The notes beneath the pieces were generated by a model. That model worked only from the letters and a program-made list of their open reading frames with translations. It was not told where the DNA came from and did not search any database. Below, piece by piece: positions 28,073 through 36,139 of a stretch of DNA of 64,000 nt. Position 1 is the first letter of the stretch, and each line of letters begins with the position of its first letter. Made by a program: the position numbers and the translations under genes. This DNA comes from Hyphomicrobiales bacterium (GTDB lineage: Bacteria; Pseudomonadota; Alphaproteobacteria; Rhizobiales; Rhizobiaceae), in contig UBYA01000014.1 of the NCBI GenBank assembly GCA_900469615.1, forward strand, positions 287,074 to 351,073. The letters are read 5' to 3'.

Positions 28073-28864
28073 TCAATCGTAATAGGCCGGCGCCTGTTTG
28101 AACCCGGGCCAAGCCTCCGGATCATGCCCTGTGACCACCACGGCATCTGTCTGTCCGGCAAGCATGCGTAGCTTGCCTACCGATCGCACCGTGTCGACGG
28201 CGGAAGCCATGAACCCGGGGAGAGCCTTTTCGTTCCAGTGATCCAGCGTATAGGCGGCGTCGGCCGCCAGCAGAATTGCACCGGATTTCGGCAGCCGCAC
28301 CAGAAAGGATTGGTGGCCAACGCTATGGCCTGGCGTGAAAACCATGCGCAGCGCCCCGTCGCCATAGAGATCGTAGCCGTCGGTCGCGTCACCCTCCAGA
28401 AAATGCCATTTCAACCCGGGACGGTCGAAGTCCCGGCGTACATAGGCGCCGGCCGCAAACCAGTCCGGCGTGAAGGCATATTCATATTCGCGGCGCTGGA
28501 CGATGTGGGTCGCATGGGGAAAACGGCCAATGGCGCCGCTGTGGTCGGAGTGCAGATGCGACAAGACGACGAAGCGGACGTCCTCGCGAGAAATGCCGAG
28601 CTTCGCCAGCTGCGCGACGCATCCCTGCTCTTCGAGCATGACAGGCTGATAGCTGTCGACGGCATCGCCCCAATAGGCGCGTGGGTCGGCAAGCCCCTCG
28701 ACCGCGAGGCCGCCATCGATGACAACGTTGCCCTTCGGGTGCGTCAGCAGAAACCAGGGCACGGGAATTTCATAGGAGGCGCCATTTCCCTGGTTCATCC
28801 TGATGTCGTGGAACCTGCACCGCTGGGTGCCCGATTGAAACATGTAAAGCCTGATATCGCTCAT
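28073..28864 (-). CDS. AttM/BlcC-like N-acyl-homoserine lactonase, metallo-beta-lactamase fold
   Basis: The 263-residue protein has the two-metal HxHxDH motif (His103, His105, Asp107, His108 in LSHLHSDHSG), then His180, Asp202 and His247, the full ligand set. Its sequence follows AttM/BlcC of Agrobacterium closely, as I recall it: the start MSDIRLYMFQSGT, RMNQGNGASYEIPVPWFL, QRREYEYAFTPDWFA, RPGLKWHFL, WNEKALPGF and VVTGHDPEAW. AttM-type enzymes open homoserine lactones and related lactones such as gamma-butyrolactone. The start at 28862-28864 matches the family start; the 33-residue extension upstream does not. It is divergent from a LysR gene. Confidence 0.88.
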   Translation of the reverse strand: MSDIRLYMFQSGTQRCRFHDIRMNQGNGASYEIPVPWFLLTHPKGNVVIDGGLAVEGLADPRAYWGDAVDSYQPVMLEEQGCVAQLAKLGISREDVRFVVLSHLHSDHSGAIGRFPHATHIVQRREYEYAFTPDWFAAGAYVRRDFDRPGLKWHFLEGDATDGYDLYGDGALRMVFTPGHSVGHQSFLVRLPKSGAILLAADAAYTLDHWNEKALPGFMASAVDTVRSVGKLRMLAGQTDAVVVTGHDPEAWPGFKQAPAYYD

Positions 28865-28980
28865 GAGTCTGACCTGCGAATTTCGATTGCGCGCCTGAAT
28901 ACGCGCTAACCTTTCGGCGACCCAATCACCAGACGTTATTATCCACTTACATTTATCGGCCATGCCGATATATTATCGAC

Positions 28981-29874
28981 ATGGATTTGTTGATGGCGAT
29001 GCGCGTCTATGTCAGGGTGGTGGAACGGGGCAGCATGTCGGCGGCCGCCCGCGACCTCGGCATGGGCCAGCCCGCCGTCAGCGAGCGCATCGACCGGCTG
29101 GAGCAATATCTCAACACAAGGCTGCTGCTGCGAAACACGCGCAAGCTTTCCGTCACCGATGTCGGAGCCGCCTTTTACGAACGCAGCAAGCTGGTTCTCG
29201 AAAGTGCAAGCGACGCCCTGGCCGTGGCCAGCGCCGACCAGCCGCTGCGCGGCACGCTTCGCATAGCCGCGCCTCACGGCCTCGGCGAGGTGATCCTACC
29301 CTCGATCCTGCTTCAGGTGCGCGTGCGTCATCCGCAGCTCAAGATCGAGCTGGTGCTCAACGACAGGATCGTCGATCCGGTGACGGAGGGCGTCGATATT
29401 TCGCTGCGCCTCGGCGAAATCGGTGAAGGCAACTTCATTGTGCGAAAACTCGGCCATATCAGCCGCGTGCTGGTGGCATCGGCAGGCTATCTCGGCCGGC
29501 ACCGGGCGCCGGCAAAACCCGATGACCTTGCCGACCACCCCTTCCTACGGGTCTCCGGCCTTTTCAACAACGGCCGGCTTCCGCTGATCGGCCCGGATCA
29601 GCAAACCGAACTCGCCGCCATCGACATCGCCGTGAGCACGAGCCACTGGCGGCCGCTGCACAGCCTGTTGCTCGATGGAGCTGGCATCGGCGTCCTGCAG
29701 CAACCCGTTTGCAGCGAGGATCTTGCCAGCGGCAGGCTGGTGCGTCTGCTGCCCGGATTTGCGGTGCCCGGCTTCGATCTGCACGCGCTTTATCCGACGA
29801 TGAAACCCGTTCCGCCCCGCATCCGGACGATATTGTCACTGCTGGAATCGCAATTGCCGGCAGCTCTCGGCTAG
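28981..29874 (+). CDS. LysR family regulator divergent from the lactonase
   Basis: The 297-residue protein has a winged HTH at the N-terminus (MDLLMAMRVYVRVVERGSMSAAARDLGMGQPAVSERIDRLEQYLNTRLLLRNTRKLSVTDVG, residues 1-62) and a type 2 periplasmic-binding-like effector domain with the CrgA-like pattern (VRHPQLKIELVLNDRIVDPVTEGVDISLRLGEIG). The divergent placement 116 bp from the lactonase start suggests it controls that gene. Ligand unknown; no operator is clear to me in the gap. Confidence 0.93.
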   Translation: MDLLMAMRVYVRVVERGSMSAAARDLGMGQPAVSERIDRLEQYLNTRLLLRNTRKLSVTDVGAAFYERSKLVLESASDALAVASADQPLRGTLRIAAPHGLGEVILPSILLQVRVRHPQLKIELVLNDRIVDPVTEGVDISLRLGEIGEGNFIVRKLGHISRVLVASAGYLGRHRAPAKPDDLADHPFLRVSGLFNNGRLPLIGPDQQTELAAIDIAVSTSHWRPLHSLLLDGAGIGVLQQPVCSEDLASGRLVRLLPGFAVPGFDLHALYPTMKPVPPRIRTILSLLESQLPAALG

Positions 29875-29959
29875 ATTTGGAAATCGGTGGCTCCCGCCAT
29901 CGCAAGGTGGCTCTCCGCCAGCGTTACCCGCACAAGCCAAGCCCAGCTTGCGGCGGAAA

Positions 29960-31270
29960 CTAACCCTTTCCCTGATCGACGCCCTGCGTCGCCATCCCGG
30001 GCGTTGCCCGCAGGGTCAGCGCCCAGAAAAGGAGCGTCGCCAGGCTGATGGCCATGCCGGACAGGCAGACGCCCGGCCAGCCTGCGTGAGCGTAGATGAT
30101 GGTCGATGTCGATGAGCCCGCGGCGCTGCCGATGGAGTAGAAGACCATATAGGCGGCGGTCAGCCTGTTCTGCGCGTCCGGTCGAACGCGGTAGATCATG
30201 CCCTGATTGGTGACGTGGGTGGCCTGCAGGCCGAAATCGATGACGAGCACGCCGAGAATGAGCCACAGGATCGAACGATGGAGCATCGAAATCGGCAGCC
30301 AGGCGACGAGCATCAGCGCGAGCGCGATGCCGGTCGTACGCTGGCCATGGCCCCGGTCGGCCCAGCGCCCTGCCCGCATGGCGCCGAGCGCGCCTGCCGC
30401 GCCGGCAAGACCGAACAGGCCGACTTCGGTATGCGACAGCGAATAGGGCGGCGCGGTCAGCGGCAGGACGAGCGGCGCCAGAAGCGTGGTGATATTGGCG
30501 AAGATCAGCATGGCGATGACGGCGCGAATGCGCAGGACGGGTTCTTCCGCGAACAGGACGCCAAGCGAGCGGATGAGACCGAAATAGGAGAGGCTCGTGT
30601 GCGGTCTTTGCTGGTGCGGAAGCGCACGCCGGAGGAGAAACGCGATTGCCAGCGTCAGCACGGCAGAGACGATATAGACCGTTCGCCAGCCGGAAAGATC
30701 TGTCAGCGCTCCCGCGACGCTGCGCGCCAGGAGAATGCCGAACACGATACCGCTCGTGACCATGCCGACGATATGGCCGCGCTCGGAAGGATGCGCCAGG
30801 CTGGCGGCATAGGCGACCAGAGCCTGTGTCACCACCGCCAGGAATCCGACGGCGGCCATGGCGCCGAGCAGCATGGCCGCATTGGACGAAAAGCCGGCGC
30901 AGACGAGTGCCGCGGCGCTCAGCAGCGATTGCACAATGATGAGCTTGCGCCGGTCGACGAGATCGCCGAGCGGCACCAGCAGGATCAGGCCGAGCCCATA
31001 GCCGAGCTGCGTCGCACCGACGATCAGGCCGGCGACCGTGCGCGACAGCTTGAGGTCGTCAGCCATGACATCGAGAAGCGGATGGGCGAAGTAGGCATTC
31101 GCCACGGCGAGGCCGCAGGCCGCGGCAAAAAGGAAAATCGTGGCAGGCGTCATCGATGGCCCACCCTCCCCGGAGAAACCGGCGCTTTCGAGCGCGCCCT
31201 TCGGCACGGGACGAAGACACGCAGCATCGTTCGCGCTGCCGGCCGGCGGCGCGTCCTGATCGATCGTCAT
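29960..31270 (-). CDS. MFS transporter, probable drug or metabolite exporter
   Basis: The 436-residue protein has twelve predicted membrane segments after a short polar N-terminus. The MFS loop 2-3 signature appears as GLILLVPLGDLVDRRKLIIVQ and the second-half counterpart as GAMRAGRWADRGHGQRTTG. It resembles YnfM/arabinose-efflux-like permeases; the substrate is unknown. GGGAG is seven bases before the ATG at 31268-31270. It is divergent from an HxlR regulator, and two near-identical palindromes lie between them, so the regulator probably controls it. Confidence 0.9.
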   Translation of the reverse strand: MTIDQDAPPAGSANDAACLRPVPKGALESAGFSGEGGPSMTPATIFLFAAACGLAVANAYFAHPLLDVMADDLKLSRTVAGLIVGATQLGYGLGLILLVPLGDLVDRRKLIIVQSLLSAAALVCAGFSSNAAMLLGAMAAVGFLAVVTQALVAYAASLAHPSERGHIVGMVTSGIVFGILLARSVAGALTDLSGWRTVYIVSAVLTLAIAFLLRRALPHQQRPHTSLSYFGLIRSLGVLFAEEPVLRIRAVIAMLIFANITTLLAPLVLPLTAPPYSLSHTEVGLFGLAGAAGALGAMRAGRWADRGHGQRTTGIALALMLVAWLPISMLHRSILWLILGVLVIDFGLQATHVTNQGMIYRVRPDAQNRLTAAYMVFYSIGSAAGSSTSTIIYAHAGWPGVCLSGMAISLATLLFWALTLRATPGMATQGVDQGKG

Positions 31271-31290
31271 TGCAAAACTCCCGATTCTTC

Positions 31291-31309
31291 GGTTTAATAA
31301 TGAAACCAT
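31291..31309. promoter_or_regulatory. Operator-like palindrome 1 (HxlR/MFS gap)
   Basis: GGTT-TAATAATGA-AACC with a trailing AT repeats almost exactly at 31328-31346. It lies 21 bp from the MFS start codon. Probable operator of the HxlR regulator. Confidence 0.6.
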
Positions 31310-31327
31310 CAACCGGGTAACATCGTT

Positions 31328-31346
31328 GGTTTAATAATGCAACCAT
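31328..31346. promoter_or_regulatory. Operator-like palindrome 2 (HxlR/MFS gap)
   Basis: GGTT-TAATAATGC-AACC with a trailing AT differs from the first copy by one base. The copies are 37 bp apart centre to centre and the second lies 34 bp upstream of the HxlR start. Probable second operator. Confidence 0.6.
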
Positions 31347-31379
31347 TCTTGCCGACAAAAGACCAGGAGAGCTGAGCGA

Positions 31380-31832
31380 ATGGTGGCGCGAAAAAGCCTG
31401 AAAGGCGATTACTGCCCCAGCGCCCGCTCGCTCGACGTCATCGGCGACTGGTGGTCGCTGCTGATCGTTCGCGATGCCTTCGACGGGCTGACCCGCTTCG
31501 GCGAATTTCAGAAAAGCCTCGGCATCGCCAAGAACATTCTGACCGAGCGCCTGCGGTCTCTGGTGGCAAGCGGCATCCTGGAGCTGGCTCCCGCCAGCGA
31601 AGGCGGCGCACGCATGGAATATCGCCTGACCGCGATGGGGAAGGATCTCTTTCCGGTCATGGTGGCGCTACGGCAATTCGGCGAACGCCATCTCTTCGCG
31701 CCGGCGGAAGATCATTCGCTGCTGGTGGATCGCGCCAGCGGACAGCCGGTACAGCTTGAAATCCGGGCGCAGGACGGACGCCGCATCGGCCCGGACGAGG
31801 CGCTGATCCTGAAGGTGCCCGAGGAGAAATAG
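31380..31832 (+). CDS. HxlR family transcriptional regulator
   Basis: The 150-residue protein is a winged-helix regulator with the HxlR pattern YCPSARSLDVIGDWWSLLIVRDAFDGLTRFGEFQKSLGIAKNILTERLRSLVASGIL (residues 11-67) and the wing YRLTAMGKDLFPV. It retains the N-terminal Cys (Cys12) seen in many redox- or electrophile-sensing HxlR proteins. It is divergent from the MFS exporter; two palindromes in the gap are probable binding sites. The short C-terminal tail is not unusual. Confidence 0.93.
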   Translation: MVARKSLKGDYCPSARSLDVIGDWWSLLIVRDAFDGLTRFGEFQKSLGIAKNILTERLRSLVASGILELAPASEGGARMEYRLTAMGKDLFPVMVALRQFGERHLFAPAEDHSLLVDRASGQPVQLEIRAQDGRRIGPDEALILKVPEEK

Positions 31833-31881
31833 GGCAAAGGTGCCGGAACTCGGCGGGCAAAAGTACTCGCCGGAGCCGACC

Positions 31882-32763
31882 TTAAAACACCAGCGAGCGG
31901 TGTAACTGCGCACCCGCCCAGGCGCCGTCGCCCACGGCCAGCGACACCGAATGCGGTACGCGCGCAGCGTCGCCGCAGGCGAAAGCGCCCGACACCGTGG
32001 TTTCCTTCATGGCGTCGGTCCGGATCTGGATGCCGAAGGGCGTCTCTTCGAGAGCGCAGCCGAGCCGCGCGGCAATCGGGCTCGACGGCGCATTGCGCGA
32101 CGCGGTGAAGAGCCCGGCAAACCGCAGCAGGCGTCCGTCTGCAAGCCGCACATCGGCAGCTCCCTCAAGCCGTGCGACCGGCGTTTCCTCGATTGCCACG
32201 CCGCGCGCAGCCAGATCGGCGCGCTGTGCCGCGTCCGGAGCAAACGAACCGTTGAGAAACAGCGTCACCTCGCCCCATTCCGGCAGCAACTGCGCCTGAT
32301 GCAGCGACATCGGCCCGGTGGCGATGCAGCCGATGCGGCCCTGATCGAGCTCGTAGCCATGGCAATAGGGGCAATGGAAGACGCTCCGGCCCCAACGCTC
32401 GCGCAGTCCGCCGATCTCAGGCAATGCATCGGAGACGCCGGTCGCGAAAAGCAGGCGCCGGGCACCGTGGCGTGCACCGTCTGCCGTGGTCACGACGAAG
32501 GCATTCTTCTCGCCCTCGGCCTGCTCGGCCGTGCCTTCGGCCCAGGCCAATGTCGGGTAGGCGGAAAGCTGGGCGCGCGCCTTGCGGGCGATCTCGCCGG
32601 GATTGACGCCATCCTGACCGAGAAAGCCGTGGGACTCCTCGGCAAAACGATTGCGGCGCTTGCCGGCGTCGATCACCAGCACCTTGCGCCGGGCACGGAG
32701 AAGCTGGAGGGCGGCTGCCATTCCGGCATAACTGCCGCCGATGACGATGACATCATGGGTCAC
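31882..32763 (-). CDS. NAD(P)/FAD-dependent oxidoreductase, thioredoxin reductase-like
   Basis: The 293-residue flavoprotein has an N-terminal FAD-binding GGSYAGMAAAL (residues 9-19), a CPYC redox pair at 131-134 (HCPYCHGYELD) in the position of the thioredoxin reductase CxxC, and a C-terminal FAD motif FACGDAARVPHSVSLAVGDG. The NADP-binding Rossmann glycine motif in the middle is replaced by CIATGPMSLHQA, which lacks the canonical GxGxxA. It may be a ferredoxin/NTR-like enzyme with altered nucleotide use. It overlaps by 4 bp with the upstream Rrf2 gene, which likely regulates it. Confidence 0.88.
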   Translation of the reverse strand: MTHDVIVIGGSYAGMAAALQLLRARRKVLVIDAGKRRNRFAEESHGFLGQDGVNPGEIARKARAQLSAYPTLAWAEGTAEQAEGEKNAFVVTTADGARHGARRLLFATGVSDALPEIGGLRERWGRSVFHCPYCHGYELDQGRIGCIATGPMSLHQAQLLPEWGEVTLFLNGSFAPDAAQRADLAARGVAIEETPVARLEGAADVRLADGRLLRFAGLFTASRNAPSSPIAARLGCALEETPFGIQIRTDAMKETTVSGAFACGDAARVPHSVSLAVGDGAWAGAQLHRSLVF

Positions 32764-33212
32764 GATAATTCATTCCTTTCCGTGCGCCATCGCGCATGAC
32801 GCCGCGCAAACTCGGCAGCGAGATCGGCAAGCGTGACGGCCTCAAAACGCTGGAGCAGCAGCGCCTCCGCTTCCGCAAAGGCATCGTCGAGCACCGAATT
32901 GACCGATTGCTCGACAAGGCATTCCGGCGTCTCGTTGCGATTGCCGATGGCGAAGACGGCCGGCTCGCCGAGCGCCTCGTGCAGCTGGCGTAGCGTCACC
33001 GCCGCGAGATCGGCGGCAATCGTCCAGCCGCCGGCATGCCCCTTGGCGGAACGCACGATACCCACCTCGCGCAGCATGCCCATGGTACGCCGTACCACGA
33101 CGGGATTGGTGTGCATGCACTGCGCCAGGGTTTCGGATGTCACCGGCGTATCCTGTTCGGCCATATGGAGCAGGGCATGGAGAACGGAGGAAAGTCGACT
33201 GTCGCGCTTCAT
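32760..33212 (-). CDS. Rrf2 family transcriptional regulator
   Basis: The 150-residue protein has an N-terminal winged HTH typical of Rrf2 (LSSVLHALLHMAEQDTPVTSETLAQCMHTNPVVVRRTMGMLREVGIVRSAKGHAGGW). It has Cys residues only at positions 32 and 98, so the three-Cys cluster site used by IscR-type [2Fe-2S] regulators is absent. It may sense redox through a Cys pair or none at all. It overlaps the TrxR-like gene by 4 bp and probably controls that operon. Confidence 0.9.
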   Translation of the reverse strand: MKRDSRLSSVLHALLHMAEQDTPVTSETLAQCMHTNPVVVRRTMGMLREVGIVRSAKGHAGGWTIAADLAAVTLRQLHEALGEPAVFAIGNRNETPECLVEQSVNSVLDDAFAEAEALLLQRFEAVTLADLAAEFARRHARWRTERNELS

Positions 33213-33386
33213 GTAACTTCAATTATTACGATTCGTTGCAGCATGCAAGGCCGATGCCGCCGATCCTGTCGGCGAGCGCCTTGCTTTTTTTTTGAAGGCG
33301 TGAGGCGCGCCGCAATTGGCAACGGCCGCAACGGGAAGTCGAATGCAGCCACCAGCCTGAAGCAGTTCCAGGAAAAGGCGGGCGCT

Positions 33387-34133
33387 CTAGAAAACGCACT
33401 TCACCACCATCTCGGCACCCAGCAGGAGAAGGCACAGCAGAAACCAGCGGCGGAAGGTCGCCAGGCTGATGCGGTTGCGAACGAGCTGGCCGGACCACAT
33501 GCCGGCGAGCGCCGGCACAATCGCCAGCGCAGACAGCGCGAAATTATCGAGGCGGAAGGCGCCGTGCCAGGCGAGTGCGCCGGCCAGCGCCACCGTGGAA
33601 ACGGTGAAGGAAAGGCCGAGCGCCTGAACCAGCTCTTCCTTCTCCAGCCCCAGCGCCTGCAGAAAGGGCACTGCCGGTACGACGAAAACGCCGGTCGCGC
33701 CGGTCAACAGGCCGGTGATCAAGCCGACGACCGGCGACAGCAGCGGCTCCAGCGTCGGAGACATATGGAGCTGGCGGGCAAGCAAGGCGTGGCCGGCATA
33801 GACGATGAGCGCCCCACCCAGCGCTCCCGTCGTCAGCCGCGTGTCGCCGGCGGCCAGAAGATATGAGCCGGCAAAGGTTCCGACGATGACGGCAAACGCC
33901 AGCAAGAAAAACCGACGCACGAGCGCGCCGAAGCTCGGGCCTGCCAGAAGCTGCCAGACATTGGTGACGAAGGACGGCACGATCAGCAGGCTCGCTGCCG
34001 CGAGCGGCGAAATCAGGATGCTCAAGACACCCATCGCCACGGTCGGCAGCCCCATGCCGGTCACGCCCTTGACCATGCCGGCGACGAAGAAGGTGACGGA
34101 AATTGCGGCGAGAAGCGATATCGAATGATCCAT
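33387..34133 (-). CDS. Sulfite exporter TauE/SafE family membrane protein
   Basis: The 248-residue protein has about eight membrane segments and the duplicated TauE/SafE pattern: VAGMVKGVTGMGLPTVAMGVL near residue 18 and SPVVGLITGLLTGATGVFVVPAVPFLQALGL near 132. This family exports sulfite, sulfoacetate and other small organic anions; the substrate here is unknown. A LysR gene lies divergent from it (34235), 101 bp between starts, and is the likely regulator. A 173-bp non-coding stretch lies downstream. Confidence 0.9.
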   Translation of the reverse strand: MDHSISLLAAISVTFFVAGMVKGVTGMGLPTVAMGVLSILISPLAAASLLIVPSFVTNVWQLLAGPSFGALVRRFFLLAFAVIVGTFAGSYLLAAGDTRLTTGALGGALIVYAGHALLARQLHMSPTLEPLLSPVVGLITGLLTGATGVFVVPAVPFLQALGLEKEELVQALGLSFTVSTVALAGALAWHGAFRLDNFALSALAIVPALAGMWSGQLVRNRISLATFRRWFLLCLLLLGAEMVVKCVF

Positions 34134-34234
34134 GATATCCCTTCCCTAGCAAATACGGGGCCGGGGACAATGCGGATGATGCGAAGGCAGCCTTCGGCTA
34201 TCCCGAAGGCTGAATATGCGATACTTTCCAATCC

Positions 34235-35116
34235 ATGCGTTTCGACCTGACCGACCTTCGCCTTTTCCTCGCCGTCGTCGATGCCGGGAGCATTACTCAT
34301 GGCGCGGCCGATGTCGGCCTTTCGCTGCCGGCCGCCAGCGAGCGGCTGCGCCACATGGAGGCGAATGGCGGCGTAAGCCTTCTGGAACGCGGGCGACGCG
34401 GTATCCGTCCGACACCGGCCGGAGAGGCATTGGCCCATCATGCCCGGCTGATACAACGGCAGCTCACGCAGATGCGCGGCGAGCTCGGCGAACACGCAAG
34501 CGGCCTGCGGGCAACCATCCGGCTCGTGGCCAATACCGCGGCAATCGTGGAATACCTGCCGTCACGGCTTGCGGACTGGATGACCAGGCATCCGCGAACC
34601 GATATCGACCTCAAGGAGCGGCAAAGCATCGAAATCGCGCGGGCCATTTCAGCCGGGCACGCCGAAATCGGCATCCTGTCCGACGCCGTCGACACTTCCG
34701 GCCTGATATTGCGGCCCTTCGCGATCGATCGGCTGGTGGCGGTCGTGCCTCGCGATCATGCACTCGCCGGCGCAAGGCAGGTTGCTTTCGCGGATGTCCT
34801 GCACGAGCATTTCGTCGGGCTTGCGGGTGGAGCGCTGCAGGACCACATCGACGCGCAGGCGGCACGGCTCGGCGCCCGATTGAAGATGCGGGTGCGGATG
34901 AGAACATTCGAGAGCATCTGCGAGATGGCGGGCCGCGGCATCGGTCTCGGCATCGTGCCCGAAACGGCGGCGCGTCGTTGCAGCCGGTCCGCAAGGATTG
35001 CAGCGTTGCGCCTCACCGACAGCTGGGCCATGCGCCGGCTTTCGATCTGCACGCGCTCCCTCGACGACTTGCCGTCGCCGGCGCGCGATCTTTTCGAGCA
35101 TTTGGCAGGGTCGTGA
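34235..35116 (+). CDS. LysR family regulator divergent from the TauE-type exporter
   Basis: The 293-residue protein has the LysR HTH (MRFDLTDLRLFLAVVDAGSITHGAADVGLSLPAASERLRHMEANGGVSLLERGRRGIRPTPAGEAL, residues 1-65) and a substrate-binding domain with SRLADWMTRHPRTDIDLKERQSIEIARAISAGHAEIGIL. It probably regulates the TauE-type exporter and perhaps the alpha/beta hydrolase 86 bp downstream. No obvious Shine-Dalgarno precedes the ATG; the start is chosen by family alignment. Confidence 0.92.
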   Translation: MRFDLTDLRLFLAVVDAGSITHGAADVGLSLPAASERLRHMEANGGVSLLERGRRGIRPTPAGEALAHHARLIQRQLTQMRGELGEHASGLRATIRLVANTAAIVEYLPSRLADWMTRHPRTDIDLKERQSIEIARAISAGHAEIGILSDAVDTSGLILRPFAIDRLVAVVPRDHALAGARQVAFADVLHEHFVGLAGGALQDHIDAQAARLGARLKMRVRMRTFESICEMAGRGIGLGIVPETAARRCSRSARIAALRLTDSWAMRRLSICTRSLDDLPSPARDLFEHLAGS

Positions 35117-35202
35117 GCGTTGCGCCGTTGGAAAAACGGCGTGGGATCGAATAATCTCGCCACATGGCCGTCTGGAGGGGACGGGCGCAATGGGAGGTGG
35201 AT

Positions 35203-36003
35203 ATGGAATTTCGCGACGACGAGCTTCATCGCTTCGAAGCCGAGGGCGCCGCACCCTTGCCGCGTGCAGAGACGGAAGGCCATGCCGATCACGACGGCGC
35301 GCGGATATGGTATGCATCCTACGGCAGGGGCAGACCGGTCATCCTCCTGCATGGCGGGCTCGGAAACAGCGGCAATTGGGGCCATCAGGTGCCGGCCCTG
35401 ATCGATGCCGGCTACCAGGTTGTCGTCATCGACAGCCGCGGCCACGGCCGCAGCACGCGCGACGAGCGGCCCTACAGCTACGAACTGATGGCATCCGACG
35501 TTCTCGCCGTCATGGACAGGCTGAAAATCGGCAAGGCAGCCATTGCCGGATGGAGCGACGGCGCCTGCACTGGCATGATCCTTGGAAGAACCCATCCGGA
35601 GCGCGTATCCGGCGTCTTCTTCTTCGCCTGCAACATGGACCCGAGCGGCACCAGGGAATTCGTGCCGACGCCCGTCATCGAGCGCTGTTTCTCCCGCCAT
35701 ACGAAGGATTATGCCGCCCTGTCGGCTACGCCCGACAAGTTCGATGCCTTCGTCGGGGCCGTCGGCCTGATGCAGCGGACGGAGCCGAACTATGCCATTC
35801 CCGATCTCGCCGATATCCATGTGCCTGTCGCCATCGTTCACAGCGAGCACGACGAGTTCATCAGGCGCGAACACGCCGATCATCTCGTGAGGCACATTGC
35901 CGGGGCGGAGCTGATTCTTCTGTCCGGCGTCAGCCATTTCGCCCCGCTGCAGCGGCCGGCGCAGTTCAACGCCAGCCTCCTCGGCTTCCTCGCAAGGATC
36001 TGA
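35203..36003 (+). CDS. Alpha/beta-fold hydrolase
   Basis: The 266-residue protein has the oxyanion motif LLHGGLGNSGNW, the strand-turn DSRGHGRS, the nucleophile elbow GWSDGA (Ser in G-x-S-x-G), a late acidic residue in VHSEHDEF and the catalytic His in SGVSHFAPLQRP, so the triad is complete. It resembles proline-iminopeptidase/haloalkane-type small hydrolases; the substrate is unknown. The ATG at 35203 has GGGAGG five bases upstream, preferred over the earlier ATG at 35164. It follows the LysR gene in the same direction. Confidence 0.88.
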   Translation: MEFRDDELHRFEAEGAAPLPRAETEGHADHDGARIWYASYGRGRPVILLHGGLGNSGNWGHQVPALIDAGYQVVVIDSRGHGRSTRDERPYSYELMASDVLAVMDRLKIGKAAIAGWSDGACTGMILGRTHPERVSGVFFFACNMDPSGTREFVPTPVIERCFSRHTKDYAALSATPDKFDAFVGAVGLMQRTEPNYAIPDLADIHVPVAIVHSEHDEFIRREHADHLVRHIAGAELILLSGVSHFAPLQRPAQFNASLLGFLARI

Positions 36004-36035
36004 CCTCGGATTCGGTTGCGCACGTCCAATTGTTG

Positions 36036-36062
36036 GAATAAATGATGAACATCATCTTATTC
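36036..36062. promoter_or_regulatory. Near-perfect palindrome upstream of the Old Yellow Enzyme gene
   Basis: Arms GAATAAATGATG and CATCATCTTATTC pair around AA with one bulged base. It lies 33 bp after the hydrolase stop and 78 bp before the Old Yellow Enzyme start. It could be an operator or a terminator without a T-run. Confidence 0.4.
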
Positions 36063-36139
36063 GAACTCCCGAGACCGAATCGCCACTGAAAGGCCCTTCC
36101 GCCCCGGGGAGCAATATTGGCTCCAGGCAGGAGAATTTT

